DNA of 64,000 bases, taken from contig NZ_CP083349.1 of NCBI RefSeq assembly GCF_020035535.1, positions 3,994,001 to 4,058,000 of the forward strand, written 5' to 3'. This stretch comes from Ensifer adhaerens. GTDB taxonomy: Bacteria > Pseudomonadota > Alphaproteobacteria > Rhizobiales > Rhizobiaceae. The notes beneath the pieces are model-generated. The model searched no databases, had not been told where the DNA came from, and saw only the letters and a list, made by a program, of their open reading frames with translations. Shown here piece after piece: positions 1-8,691 of this stretch. Within the stretch, counting starts at the first letter, position 1, and each line of letters begins with the position of its first letter. The position numbers were made by a program, and so were the translations under genes.

Positions 1-307
1 CGGTCGGGACCGCCAGCCGCGGCTCGCCGTTCAGCAGGTAGCCGAGCAGGATGGTCTCGTCGAGCACCGGTTCGAGCCCTTCGAGCTCGTAGGGAGCAAA
101 CAGGGGATCGATGATCTTTTCGTCGTGCTTGACGATCAGCTTCGGCCCCGAGAAGGCTAGGAAATGGGCGCCGGGATGCTTGAGCGCCAGCTCGACGCAA
201 TCGTCGGCGCGGTGCTCGGACTGGCGGTCCAGGTGATTCTCGGAAAAGGCGACGAGGGTGCTTGGCTCCGGATGCGGGCTACGAAGGTCAAAGATCGATT
301 TCGTCAT
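1..307 (-). CDS. nudC: NADH pyrophosphatase NudC, N-terminal part (cut by window edge)
   Basis: This is the first 102 codons of a protein whose C-terminal Nudix domain lies beyond base 1. The start ATG is at 305-307 and the protein begins MTKSIFDLRSPHPEPSTLVA. The HLDRQSEHR stretch followed by a segment ending in LLGYLLNGEPRLAV resembles the N-terminal domain of rhizobial NudC, which hydrolyses NAD(H) and removes NAD caps from RNA. The HIT gene stops at 310, two bases upstream, so the two are probably co-transcribed. The Nudix box is not in the window, so the assignment rests on the N-terminal domain and on context. Confidence 0.7.
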   Translation of the reverse strand, partial: MTKSIFDLRSPHPEPSTLVAFSENHLDRQSEHRADDCVELALKHPGAHFLAFSGPKLIVKHDEKIIDPLFAPYELEGLEPVLDETILLGYLLNGEPRLAVPT

Positions 308-309
308 GT

Positions 310-759
310 TCAGAGGTTTTCCAGAATGCGCGCTGCGAAGGCCTGATGTTCTTTCACGTCCCACGGCTCCGACTTGCCGAAGCCCCAGACCGGCCCCGGC
401 CAGTTCGGGTCGCCGTCGTTGCGGGCGATGATATGCACATGTAGCTGCCGGACGATATTGCCCAATGCGCCGACATTGATCTTTTGCGCGCCGGTGACCT
501 TCTTCAGGGCGGTCGCCGCCATCGTCGTCTCGAAGGTCAGCATCGTCTGGTCGAGCGGGGTCAGGTCGAAGATTTCCGAGATGCCTTCACGCTGCGGAAT
601 GAGCACGAGCCAAGGCCAGCGGCGGTCGTTCATCAGCCGCATCTGGCAAAGCCCGATCGAGGCGATCGGGATGCCGTCGCGTTCGAGCCGCTCGTCTAGG
701 GTGAAGGTCGCCAAGTCATTCTCCTCAGGCAAAGACAACGGATTCGCCTTGTTTTGCAT
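310..759 (-). CDS. HIT family protein (histidine triad nucleotide hydrolase-like)
   Basis: A protein of 149 residues, typical of the HIT family, which hydrolyses or transfers nucleotidyl groups. The core motif QLHVHIIAR lies near residue 100, followed by NDGDPNWPGPVWG, a pattern common in alphaproteobacterial HIT proteins. The N-terminal half (FTLDERL, then PWLVLIPQR) fits the same fold. I chose ATG 759, which gives the usual family length. An in-frame ATG at 897 would run through the SRP RNA gene and is rejected. The ribosome-binding site is weak. nudC follows after a 2-base gap. The exact substrate cannot be read from sequence. Confidence 0.85.
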   Translation of the reverse strand: MQNKANPLSLPEENDLATFTLDERLERDGIPIASIGLCQMRLMNDRRWPWLVLIPQREGISEIFDLTPLDQTMLTFETTMAATALKKVTGAQKINVGALGNIVRQLHVHIIARNDGDPNWPGPVWGFGKSEPWDVKEHQAFAARILENL

Positions 760-819
760 ATCGATATCAGTTTTTTGATGGCTTGGCTTGCATTTGCTTT
801 CGATATTGCCGATATGGAA

Positions 820-921
820 GCCGGGAGGTTGGTGGTGGACGAGCCACTCGCCAACCGGGTCAGGTCCGGAAGGAAGCAGCCCCAACGAGCCCGGCACGGG
901 TCATCGTGCCAGCCTCCCACC
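820..921 (+). ncRNA. ffs: Signal recognition particle RNA (4.5S, small bacterial type)
   Basis: The conserved apical domain is unmistakable: GGTCAGGTCCGGAAGGAAGC followed by AGCCC (positions about 858-882), which is the Ffh-binding loop. The 5' segment GGGAGG (823-828) pairs with CCTCCC (913-918) to close the hairpin, giving about 96-100 nt. The RNA works with Ffh and FtsY in co-translational membrane targeting. It lies just upstream of dnaX, its usual place in Rhizobiales. A short T-run follows at 922-925. Confidence 0.95.
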
Positions 922-965
922 TTTTCCGTCCTGTCGGGACAAGAGTTCGAACAGCGGCAGGGTCG

Positions 966-2834
966 ATGAGCGACGACACGTCCATTTCATCCGTTGAGAA
1001 GCCGGCCGCCTACCGTGTTCTGGCGCGAAAGTACCGCCCCAAGGATTTCTCCGACCTGATGGTCGGCCAGGAGCCGATGGTGCGAACGCTCACCAACGCG
1101 TTCGAGACGGGTCGCATCGCGCAGGCCTACATGCTGACCGGGGTGCGCGGTGTCGGCAAGACGACCACCGCCCGCATCCTTGCCCGTGCGCTCAATTACA
1201 AGACACCTGACATCGACCGGCCGACGATCGACTTGCGTGTTCCCGGCGAACATTGCCAGGCGATCATGGACGGCCGTCATGTCGACGTCATCGAAATGGA
1301 CGCCGCCTCGCATACCGGTATCGACGATATCAGAGAGATCATCGAGCAGGTGCGCTACCGCCCGGTTTCGGCGCGCTACAAAGTCTATATCATCGACGAA
1401 GTGCACATGCTCTCGACCCAGGCCTTCAACGGTCTGTTGAAGACGCTCGAAGAGCCGCCAGAGCATGTGAAGTTCATCTTCGCTACCACCGAAATCCGCA
1501 AGGTTCCGATCACGGTGCTGTCGCGCTGCCAGCGCTTCGACCTGCGCCGCATCAGCGCCTCCGATCTCGTCGGCCTGTTCTCGACCATCCTCGGTAAGGA
1601 AGCCGTTTCATTCGACCCGGAAGCCCTTGCAATGGTCGCCCGTGCCGCCGAAGGCTCAGCGCGTGACGGCCTGTCGCTGCTCGACCAGGCGATCGCCCAC
1701 GGCGGCGGCGCGGTCGAGGTCGAAACCGTGCGCTCGATGCTCGGCCTTGCCGACCGCGCCCGCATCGTCGATCTCTTCGATCATGTCGTCAAAGGCGATG
1801 TCGCGGCAGCACTCCAGGAATTTACCGCACAGTACGAGGCCGGCGCCAATCCAACGGTCGTGCTGACCGACCTTGCCGATTTCACCCATCTCGTCACCCG
1901 CATGAAATATGTGCCGGAGGCGGTCAACGATCAGTCGCTGAGCGAGATCGAGCGCACCCGCGGCGCCGTCTTCGCCGAGACCGTCGCGGTCACCGCGCTG
2001 TCGCGCATCTGGCAGATGCTTCTCAAGGGCATTCCCGAGGCCGAAAGCTCGGCGCGCCCGGCCGGTGCTGCCGAAATGGTGCTGATCCGACTGGCGCATG
2101 CCGCACATCTGCCGGCGCCGGAAGAGGCTGCGCGGCGTGTGCTTGAGCTTTCCGGCGGTGAAGGCGGCGGCGCCCGTCTTGGCCCGGGCGGTGGCAATGG
2201 CGGTGGAGCACAGGCTTCGGTTTCAGGCTCGATCTCGACGCAGGCAGCCCAGGCAATGCCGGTGCAGCGCCCGACGAGCAATGGCGCGACGATGTTGCGC
2301 GCGGTGCCGGATGTCGCGCCGCAACCGGTCGCGGTCGGCCGGATCGAAGAGCGACCGATGGCAGCCGTGGCTGCCAAGCCGCAGCCATCGGTGCCGGTCA
2401 ATTCGATCTCGGATATTGCCGAACTTTGCGCCAAGAACCGAGACATCAAGCTCAAGACACTGGTACGCGGCTTCCTGCGGCTGGTACGCATCGAGGCTGG
2501 CCGTCTCGACGTCAACGTCTCCGACGATGCTCCGAAGACGCTGCTCGGCGAGGTCGCCGTCAAGCTCAAGGAATGGACCGGTATCCATTGGATCGTCAGC
2601 TACAGCCGTGAGGCCGGCGAGCCGACGCTGATCGAGCAGGAACAGCGGGCGCAGGAACAGCGCGTCAGCGACGCGCGCCAGGACCCCGACGTCGCTGCCA
2701 TTCTCGCCCGGTTCCCAGGTGCCAAGATCACCGACGTGCGCATTCGCGCCGTCGAGGAAGAGGCCGAGAGCGTAGCTCCGGCGACAGCCGAATCCGCCGA
2801 TGGCGATATCGTCCCTGGCGACGACATCGAATAG
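966..2834 (+). CDS. dnaX: DNA polymerase III subunit tau/gamma DnaX
   Basis: Clamp-loader ATPase of the replicative polymerase, 622 residues. Walker A GVRGVGKTT is at residues 59-67, the DEVH box at 144-147 and the SRC motif at 186-188. The C-terminal third carries a Gly/Pro-rich linker and then the tau domain that contacts the polymerase. I chose ATG 966 (MSDDTS): an in-frame ATG at 783 would read through the SRP RNA. The region that holds the four-cysteine zinc site in E. coli DnaX retains only one cysteine (Cys97). ybaB follows after 39 bases and is probably in the same operon. Confidence 0.97.
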   Translation: MSDDTSISSVEKPAAYRVLARKYRPKDFSDLMVGQEPMVRTLTNAFETGRIAQAYMLTGVRGVGKTTTARILARALNYKTPDIDRPTIDLRVPGEHCQAIMDGRHVDVIEMDAASHTGIDDIREIIEQVRYRPVSARYKVYIIDEVHMLSTQAFNGLLKTLEEPPEHVKFIFATTEIRKVPITVLSRCQRFDLRRISASDLVGLFSTILGKEAVSFDPEALAMVARAAEGSARDGLSLLDQAIAHGGGAVEVETVRSMLGLADRARIVDLFDHVVKGDVAAALQEFTAQYEAGANPTVVLTDLADFTHLVTRMKYVPEAVNDQSLSEIERTRGAVFAETVAVTALSRIWQMLLKGIPEAESSARPAGAAEMVLIRLAHAAHLPAPEEAARRVLELSGGEGGGARLGPGGGNGGGAQASVSGSISTQAAQAMPVQRPTSNGATMLRAVPDVAPQPVAVGRIEERPMAAVAAKPQPSVPVNSISDIAELCAKNRDIKLKTLVRGFLRLVRIEAGRLDVNVSDDAPKTLLGEVAVKLKEWTGIHWIVSYSREAGEPTLIEQEQRAQEQRVSDARQDPDVAAILARFPGAKITDVRIRAVEEEAESVAPATAESADGDIVPGDDIE

Positions 2835-2873
2835 TCCCGTCTGCGAGCAGAAACCAAAGAACAGGAGACGACG

Positions 2874-3197
2874 ATGCGCGACATCATGGGGATGATGGGC
2901 AAGGTCAAGGAAATGCAGGCCAAGATGGAGAAGATGCAGGCGGAAATCGCCGCGCTCGAAGTCGATGGCACCTCCGGTGGTGGTCTGGTGACCGTTCGCC
3001 TCGATGGCAAAGGCACCCTCAAGAGCCTGAAGATCGACCCCTCGCTCTTCAAGGAAGACGACGTCGAGATCCTCGAAGACCTGATCGTCGCCGCTCACAA
3101 GGACGCCAAGGACAAGGCCGAAGCCGTCCAGGCGGAAAAGACCCGCGAACTGACCGCCGGCCTGCCGATCCCGCCCGGCATGAAGCTGCCGTTCTGA
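2874..3197 (+). CDS. YbaB/EbfC family nucleoid-associated protein
   Basis: A 107-residue protein beginning [20 protein letters not shown], the amphipathic helix of the YbaB family. The middle reads [13 protein letters not shown] and the end reads [12 protein letters not shown], both family hallmarks. Members are DNA-binding dimers associated with the nucleoid and are nearly always encoded between dnaX and recR. Here a LysE-type exporter separates it from recR. An AGGAGA ribosome-binding site lies a few bases before the ATG. Confidence 0.95.
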   Translation: MRDIMGMMGKVKEMQAKMEKMQAEIAALEVDGTSGGGLVTVRLDGKGTLKSLKIDPSLFKEDDVEILEDLIVAAHKDAKDKAEAVQAEKTRELTAGLPIPPGMKLPF

Positions 3198-3223
3198 TCG
3201 CCTCCAAGGATTAAAGTTCAGAA

Positions 3224-3245
3224 TGCGGGCGGAACGCCGCCCGCA
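3224..3245 (+). terminator. Perfect hairpin after ybaB (possible terminator or attenuator)
   Basis: TGCGGGCGG (3224-3232) pairs perfectly with CCGCCCGCA (3237-3245) around a 4-base loop, 27 bases after the ybaB stop. No T-run follows, so it may instead be an mRNA-stabilising or Rho-assisted structure. Confidence 0.4.
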
Positions 3246-3429
3246 GATGTTGCGGTTGTGCCTGGCCGTGCGCATCGCCGGGTAACGCGCGGGCCGTCTT
3301 CTGGCGCGTGAGCGGCCAACCTGCGATCGGCAACGGATCGCGCCCGGCCCGGCCCGCAACGCATGCATGCTCGCTGCTGCCAACGGGACCGATCCATGCT
3401 AGGTTGCGGCCTCCACGAGGAGGCTGCCC

Positions 3430-4041
3430 ATGACACTCACGTCTCTGCTTGTCTTTGCTGGCGCATTGCTGGTTGCGGCCGGTTCACCCGGCCCGAGCGT
3501 TGCGGCACTGGTTGCCCGCGTGCTGGCAAAGGGTGCGCGCGATGTCATGCCTTTCCTCGTCGCGCTCTGGATCGGTGAGGCCATCTGGCTGTCCTTCGCC
3601 GTGGCCGGTCTTGCGGCTATTGCCGAAAACTTCCATCTGCTCTTCCTCGCGATCAAGTGGCTGGGCGTCGGCTATCTGCTCTACCTCGCCTGGAAGATGT
3701 GGACGGCAGAACCGGACATATCAGGCGATAACCTGCCACAGTCGCGCTCCGCCGCGAAGCTGTTCTTCGCCGGCATCACCGTCACGCTCGGCAATCCCAA
3801 GGTGATGATGTTCTATGTCGCGCTGCTGCCGTCGATCATCGACCTCAGCTCGGTGACCGTCGTCGGCTGGATGGAGTTGGTCGCGACCATGCTGGTCGTG
3901 CTCGTGGTCGTCGATTTCGGCTGGGTGGCGATGGCGTCGAAGGCGCGCACCTTCCTGAAAAGCCGCCGCGCCGTGCGCATCGCCAACCGTACGAGTGCCG
4001 TGACGATTGCGGGCGCAGCCGTGGCGATCGCCACCCGGTAG
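3430..4041 (+). CDS. LysE/RhtB family amino-acid exporter
   Basis: An inner-membrane protein of 203 residues with about six hydrophobic segments. The N-terminal motif GSPGPSVAALVARVLAKG matches the conserved first-loop signature of the LysE/RhtB family, and the segment GITVTLGNPKVMMFYVALLP matches the middle of that family. Members export amino acids or derivatives; the substrate here cannot be told. It sits between ybaB and recR, which are adjacent in many genomes, with a 232-base gap upstream and 77 bases downstream. It may have its own promoter. Confidence 0.88.
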   Translation: MTLTSLLVFAGALLVAAGSPGPSVAALVARVLAKGARDVMPFLVALWIGEAIWLSFAVAGLAAIAENFHLLFLAIKWLGVGYLLYLAWKMWTAEPDISGDNLPQSRSAAKLFFAGITVTLGNPKVMMFYVALLPSIIDLSSVTVVGWMELVATMLVVLVVVDFGWVAMASKARTFLKSRRAVRIANRTSAVTIAGAAVAIATR

Positions 4042-4118
4042 CCGCCTCTGTCGGTATCGTCGCAGCGCTTCTCTCGAAGACGATTCCGTTTAGGGCCGAT
4101 ATGGGCTAAAAGCGCGGC

Positions 4119-4724
4119 ATGGCAAAACGAGTCACCGGCCCCGAAATCGAAAAACTCATCCAGCTCCTGGCAAAGGTCCCGGGGCTAGGACCGCGTTCTG
4201 CACGGCGCGCCGCCCTCCATCTCGTCAAGAAGAAGGACCAGCTGCTGGGTCCGCTCGCCGATGCGATGGGCGAGGCGCACCGCAAGGTCCGCATCTGCTC
4301 CTGCTGCGGCAATGTCGATACGATCGATCCCTGCACCGTCTGTTCCGACGAGCGTCGCGACCAGTCCGTGATCATCGTCGTCGAGGACGTCTCCGACCTC
4401 TGGGCGCTGGAGCGCGCCGGCGCGATGAACGCCGCCTACCACGTGCTCGGCGGCACGCTGTCGCCGCTCGACGGTGTCGGCCCTGACGATCTCAACATCA
4501 AGGGCCTCGTCCAGCGCGTCGCCAACGGCGGGGTCCGCGAACTGATCATCGCCGTCAACGCCACCGTCGAGGGCCAGACCACGGCCCACTACATCACCGA
4601 CCAGCTTGAAGGCATGGAGGTGAAGATCACCCGGCTTGCCCATGGCGTGCCCGTTGGTGGCGAGCTCGACTATCTCGACGAAGGCACCTTGGCGGCTGCC
4701 CTTCGCGCCCGCACGTCGATCTGA
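4119..4724 (+). CDS. recR: Recombination mediator RecR
   Basis: A 201-residue protein of standard RecR length. The N-terminal helix-hairpin-helix reads [20 protein letters not shown]. The four-cysteine zinc finger [16 protein letters not shown] lies at about residues 65-80, and a Toprim domain follows ([14 protein letters not shown], with [15 protein letters not shown]). RecR acts with RecF and RecO to load RecA on gapped DNA. Its position downstream of dnaX-ybaB is conserved, apart from the intervening exporter. Confidence 0.97.
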   Translation: MAKRVTGPEIEKLIQLLAKVPGLGPRSARRAALHLVKKKDQLLGPLADAMGEAHRKVRICSCCGNVDTIDPCTVCSDERRDQSVIIVVEDVSDLWALERAGAMNAAYHVLGGTLSPLDGVGPDDLNIKGLVQRVANGGVRELIIAVNATVEGQTTAHYITDQLEGMEVKITRLAHGVPVGGELDYLDEGTLAAALRARTSI

Positions 4725-4766
4725 GCGGCGTCTTCGAACCCCGCGATCCAACCGATAGGAAGCCGG

Positions 4767-6005
4767 ATGCTGAGACTTCTTTCACTTTCGACACTGCTGT
4801 TCTGCGGCTGGCTGGGGCTCGCGCAAGCGGCAACGAAGGCGGATGTCGAAGCTCAATTCCGCAGCTGGCTGCAGAATGACCTCTGGCCGGAAGCAAAAAA
4901 GGCGGGCATTTCCGCTGGTTCGTTCAAGGCGGCGTTTTCCGACGTGAAGCTCAACTGGGATCTGCCGGATCTGGCGCCTCCCGGCTTCCCGAAACCGAAG
5001 GAACAGAAACAGAGCCAGGCGGAGTTTTCGTCGCCGGGCAGCTACTTCTCGGAGAAGCGGCTGCAAGGGCTCGCCGCGACTGGCCGCAGCCTTGCCGCCA
5101 CCCATGCGTCGACGCTCAAGAAGATCGAACGCACCTATGGCGTTCCCGGTTCGGTGGTCGTGGCGATCTGGGGGCGTGAATCGGGCTTCGGTCGCGCCAA
5201 GATCCCCTATCCGGTGGTCGACGTGCTCGCGACCAAGGCCTTCATGTCGACGCGACCCGATCTTTTCCGGCGCGAGCTGATCGCGGCGTTGCATATTCTC
5301 GACAGCGGTGACGTCGACAAGGCGGCGATGCGCGGCTCCTGGGCCGGCGCCATGGGCCAGCCGCAGTTCATGCCGTCGAGCTTCCTGCAATACGCCGTCG
5401 ATTTCGACGGCGACGGTCGCCGCGACATCTGGAATTCGGTGCCGGACAGCCTGGCCTCGATCGCTAACTATCTCGTCAAGAAGGGCTGGCAGCGCGGTCG
5501 CGACTGGGGCTTCGAGGTGTCGATCCCCGAAGCGGTCTCCTGTGCCCAGGAAGGGCCGGATCTCGCCCAACCTCTGTCAAGCTGGGCGAACAAGGGCATC
5601 ACGCGGATTTCCGGCAAGGCCTTCCCGTCGCACGAACTGTCGGCGTCCTCGATGATGCTGGTGCCGGCGGGTCGCCACGGGCCGGAATTCATCGTCACGC
5701 CGAACTTCTATGTGCTCAAGGAATACAACAACTCCGACCTCTATGCGCTCTTCATCGGCAATCTCGCCGATCGCATCGCTACCGGTGACGGCGCCTTCCG
5801 CGGCACCTGGGGCGATGTCGGCAACATGCTGCGCTCGGATGTCCTCGCCATGCAGAAGGCGCTCGTCGCCAAGGGCTATGACGTCGGCAAGGTCGATGGT
5901 CTCCCCGGCTACAAGACCCGCCGCTCGCTCGGCGACTGGCAGGCAAAGAGCGGACTTGCCGCCACCTGCTTCCCCGATGTCTCGCTGAAAGCGAAGCTGC
6001 GCTGA
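4767..6005 (+). CDS. Secreted lytic murein transglycosylase (MltB-type, SLT_2 plus peptidoglycan-binding domain)
   Basis: A 412-residue periplasmic enzyme that cleaves peptidoglycan glycan strands by forming 1,6-anhydromuramic acid. A signal peptide spans residues 1 to about 21 (LLFCGWLGLAQA). The catalytic motif VAIWGRESGFG places the general acid Glu at residue 138. The substrate-cleft motifs GSWAGAMGQPQFMPSSF and DFDGDGRRDIWN follow. A C-terminal peptidoglycan-binding domain (about residues 350-410) includes VLAMQKALVAKGYDVGKVDG. It starts 42 bases after recR and ends at a bidirectional terminator. Confidence 0.93.
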   Translation: MLRLLSLSTLLFCGWLGLAQAATKADVEAQFRSWLQNDLWPEAKKAGISAGSFKAAFSDVKLNWDLPDLAPPGFPKPKEQKQSQAEFSSPGSYFSEKRLQGLAATGRSLAATHASTLKKIERTYGVPGSVVVAIWGRESGFGRAKIPYPVVDVLATKAFMSTRPDLFRRELIAALHILDSGDVDKAAMRGSWAGAMGQPQFMPSSFLQYAVDFDGDGRRDIWNSVPDSLASIANYLVKKGWQRGRDWGFEVSIPEAVSCAQEGPDLAQPLSSWANKGITRISGKAFPSHELSASSMMLVPAGRHGPEFIVTPNFYVLKEYNNSDLYALFIGNLADRIATGDGAFRGTWGDVGNMLRSDVLAMQKALVAKGYDVGKVDGLPGYKTRRSLGDWQAKSGLAATCFPDVSLKAKLR

Positions 6006-6045
6006 CGTAAGTCCGGGCCGAGGCTTGCGCGCTGATCCCGGATTA

Positions 6046-6079
6046 CAAAAAAGGGCCCCGGTGACGGGGCCTCTTTGTT
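6046..6079. terminator. Bidirectional intrinsic terminator between convergent genes
   Basis: The stem GGCCCCG/CGGGGCC (6054-6071) is flanked by an A-run on the left (6047-6053) and a T-rich tract on the right. It can stop both the transglycosylase transcript and the opposing MFS transcript. Confidence 0.8.
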
Positions 6080-6117
6080 GTGCGGATCGATGTCAGCGTG
6101 GGGGTCGGCGACAGCAC

Positions 6118-7752
6118 CTAGTGCATGTCCACGTTCACCTGTCGCTTGTAGCGCTCGTAATGCGTTGGAACGATCGTCTGGCGCTCGATCATCCGGTGCA
6201 CGCGCGGCGGCGCAGCACCGCTGTGCAGCGCCGTCAGCTTATCGCCGACGGCGGCGTCGGCCTGGGTGCGCCGCTGGTTGTGCCGCACATACTCGACCCA
6301 GGTCGGCACGTGGTAGGTCTCGGTCCAGGTGGTCGGGTTCTCCAGATCGCGCATCAGCGCCCAGTGGCCCGCACCGTCACGGATGCGGATGCGCCGGCGT
6401 TCCGCCATGGTCGTCAGGAACTCGGGGATATCGTCATCGGCGATCTCATAGTCGATCATGATGACGATCGGGCCGCTGCGCGGCTTGAGATCCAGTTCGA
6501 GCGGTGGCTCGTTGAAGCGGTTCAGCGGATCGAGGTTGAGCGAGGTGAACTCCGGCAGCGGCAGCCGGAAGCCGACCACGACGCCGGCGAACATCAGCAG
6601 ACAGGAGCCCATCAGCGCATTGGCCGCGCCGTACTGTTCGGCCGCCGTACCCCAGAGCCAGCTGCCGCCGGCAATGCCGCCGAAGGTCATCGTCTGATAG
6701 AGCGACAGAGCGCGGCCGACCACCCAGCGCGGCGTCGAAAGCTGTACGGTCGTGTTGAACAGCGACAGTGCCAGCACCCAGCAAGCGCCGGAGATCAGCA
6801 GCACGAGACAGCTGAGCCACGCATAGGTGCTCCAGGCCGTGATCGCGGCGCTGGCGGCAAAGCCGGTGAACGCGATGCGCACGATTGCCTCGCTGGAAAG
6901 CTTCTCCCGCAGGCGGGCGGAGAGCAGCGCCCCGCCGATCGCGCCGAGGCCGAAGCCGCCAAGCATAAGGCCGTAGGTGAGCGGTCCGCCCTGGACGAGG
7001 TCACGGGCGACGAGTGGCAGCAGTGCGAGGATCGCGCTTGCCGAAAGGCCGAAGAGGAAGCCGCGCAGAAGCACCTTGCCGATGTTGGGCGACATCGCGA
7101 CATAGCGCAGGCCCGCGGATATGGCGCGCCCCAGCGTTTCGCGCGGCAACGTGTTCGTCGGCACCTCACGCCGCCACCGCACCAGCGCGAAGAGGATCGC
7201 GAAGTAGCTGAGCGTATTGGCGAAGAAGGCAGCCGCCGCACCCAATGCCGCGACGATCGCGCCGCCGATGGCGGGGCCGACGCTGCGGGTGATGTTGAAG
7301 CCCATGCTGTTCAGCGCCACCGCGGCCGGCAGGTCTTCGCGCGGGACCATGTCGCCGACCGAGGCCTGCCAGGACGGATTGTTGAGCGCCGTGCCGCAGC
7401 CGATGAGGAAGGTGAAGAGCAGGAGCAGCCAGGGTGTGATCAGCCCGACATAGGCGCAGATTGTCAGAAGTGCCGAGACGAAGAGCATGAAGCACTGCGC
7501 CACCAGCATGATCCGCCGCCGGTCGAAGTTGTCGGCAAGCGCGCCGGACACGAGTGAGAAGAGCATGATCGGCAGCGAGGTCGATGCCTGCACGAGCGCC
7601 ACCATGTTCGCCGAGGAGGAGATCGAGGTCATCAGCCAGGCGGCGCCGACCGATTGGATGAGGCCGCCGAAATTGGACGCGAGGCTCGCGATCCAGATCG
7701 TGCGGAAGATGTCGTGCTTGAAGGGTGCAAGCGGCGAAATACGGTGGGGCAC
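6118..7752 (-). CDS. MFS transporter (MFS_3/EntS-like) with C-terminal soluble domain
   Basis: A 544-residue inner-membrane protein. Residues 1 to about 420 hold some 12 hydrophobic segments and the MFS loop motif SGALADNFDRRRIML. The overall pattern is that of the MFS_3 (enterobactin exporter-like) family. The last 110 residues are soluble: they contain a ferredoxin-like stretch (PIVIMIDYEIADDDIPEFL, then ETYHVPTWVEYVRHNQRRTQ) resembling the antibiotic-biosynthesis-monooxygenase fold seen on some members. It is a single gene facing the recR operon. The substrate is unknown; a siderophore or drug is possible from the family. Confidence 0.85.
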   Translation of the reverse strand: MPHRISPLAPFKHDIFRTIWIASLASNFGGLIQSVGAAWLMTSISSSANMVALVQASTSLPIMLFSLVSGALADNFDRRRIMLVAQCFMLFVSALLTICAYVGLITPWLLLLFTFLIGCGTALNNPSWQASVGDMVPREDLPAAVALNSMGFNITRSVGPAIGGAIVAALGAAAAFFANTLSYFAILFALVRWRREVPTNTLPRETLGRAISAGLRYVAMSPNIGKVLLRGFLFGLSASAILALLPLVARDLVQGGPLTYGLMLGGFGLGAIGGALLSARLREKLSSEAIVRIAFTGFAASAAITAWSTYAWLSCLVLLISGACWVLALSLFNTTVQLSTPRWVVGRALSLYQTMTFGGIAGGSWLWGTAAEQYGAANALMGSCLLMFAGVVVGFRLPLPEFTSLNLDPLNRFNEPPLELDLKPRSGPIVIMIDYEIADDDIPEFLTTMAERRRIRIRDGAGHWALMRDLENPTTWTETYHVPTWVEYVRHNQRRTQADAAVGDKLTALHSGAAPPRVHRMIERQTIVPTHYERYKRQVNVDMH

Positions 7753-7908
7753 CTCGTCTTCTCTCTTGTCCTTGATTGTCGTCTCGAAGCAGTTCGATTC
7801 CTGTTATAGGCCTGAGCACGCGAAGTGCCACCCGCTGAAACTGACCTTGTTGTCAAAGATCGCCGGTTGCGAGTGGATCGCTGCATTTGCAGCATGAGGC
7901 TCAACGCC

Positions 7909-7937
7909 TTGCAATTTGCGGCGATGGGGCGTATATG
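7909..7937 (+). promoter_or_regulatory. Candidate sigma-70 promoter of the rimP-nusA-infB operon
   Basis: TTGCAA (7909-7914) and TATATG (7932-7937) are separated by 17 bases. This would start a leader of about 80 nt before rimP. It is a pattern match only. Confidence 0.45.
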
Positions 7938-7943
7938 AGCCTC

Positions 7944-8000
7944 AAATTCTTGATCGGTAGATGAAGAGTGGGCCCGTCAGGACCCGCTCTTTTTTATTAG
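7944..8000 (+). promoter_or_regulatory. rimP leader with internal intrinsic terminator (attenuator)
   Basis: AGAGTGGG (7966-7973) pairs with CCCGCTCT (7983-7990), and TTTTTT follows immediately. This is a full intrinsic terminator 30-odd bases upstream of the rimP start and inside the expected leader. A rimP leader attenuator is a described element of alphaproteobacteria, placed exactly here. It would let the cell tune expression of the nusA-infB operon, plausibly through NusA itself. The regulating signal is not visible. Confidence 0.7.
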
Positions 8001-8024
8001 CCGGTCCGATGAGGAGATGATCGT

Positions 8025-8645
8025 TTGTCCGATACGACAACGGCTGAAAATGCAAATGAACCGCGCCTGATCACCGAAACCGGCCTCGACCAGCGCATTG
8101 CCGACATCATCGAGCCGGTCATCGTGCCGATGGGCTATCGCCTGGTGCGCGTGCGCATGTCCGGCCAGAATGGCCTGACGCTGCAGATCATGGCCGAGCG
8201 CAACGACGGCACCATGACCGTCGAGGACTGCGAAGAGATCTCCAAGGCCATTTCGCCGGTGCTCGATGTGGAAGATCCGATCGACAAGGCGTATCATCTC
8301 GAAGTGTCGTCGGCCGGCATCGACCGCCCGATGGTGCGCAAGTCCGACTTCTTCCGCTGGGAGGGTCACCTGCTGAAATGCGAGACGTCGGTTCTGGTCG
8401 ATGGCCGCAAGCGGTTTCGCGGCAAGATCGTTTCCGTCGATGACGATGGTTTCCGGCTTGAGCGCGACCAGCCTGCGTATGGCGAGGAACCTGTTGTCGT
8501 GATCCCGTTCACCACGCTTTCCGAAGCGCGGCTGATCCTGACCGACGATTTGATCCGTGATGCGCTGACAGCCGACAAGAAGGCGAAGGCCGAGCGCGCC
8601 GCGAACGAGAATTTCGAAGACGAAGATTCACCTATTGAGGAATAA
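8025..8645 (+). CDS. rimP: Ribosome maturation factor RimP
   Basis: A 206-residue 30S maturation factor. Typical motifs are [21 protein letters not shown], the [21 protein letters not shown] segment, and [14 protein letters not shown]; each is hallmark RimP. The start is a TTG at 8025, with a GAGGAG ribosome-binding site at 8011-8016; the nearby ATG at 8017 is out of frame. The C-terminal tail is acidic ([10 protein letters not shown]). It is the first gene of rimP-nusA-ylxR-infB and follows an attenuator-like leader. Confidence 0.95.
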   Translation: MSDTTTAENANEPRLITETGLDQRIADIIEPVIVPMGYRLVRVRMSGQNGLTLQIMAERNDGTMTVEDCEEISKAISPVLDVEDPIDKAYHLEVSSAGIDRPMVRKSDFFRWEGHLLKCETSVLVDGRKRFRGKIVSVDDDGFRLERDQPAYGEEPVVVIPFTTLSEARLILTDDLIRDALTADKKAKAERAANENFEDEDSPIEE

Positions 8646-8691
8646 GTCGGGCGGAGCGTGAAGCCCCCTGCAACCCAAACGGAGACAAGAC

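Noticed and set aside
783..965. N-terminal extension of dnaX
   Set aside because: It would read through the SRP RNA and adds no conserved sequence; ATG 966 gives the family N-terminus.
6025..7557. Long open frame on the + strand opposite the MFS gene
   Set aside because: Composition is Arg/His/Gln-rich without any domain; the MFS gene on the other strand has clear membrane helices.
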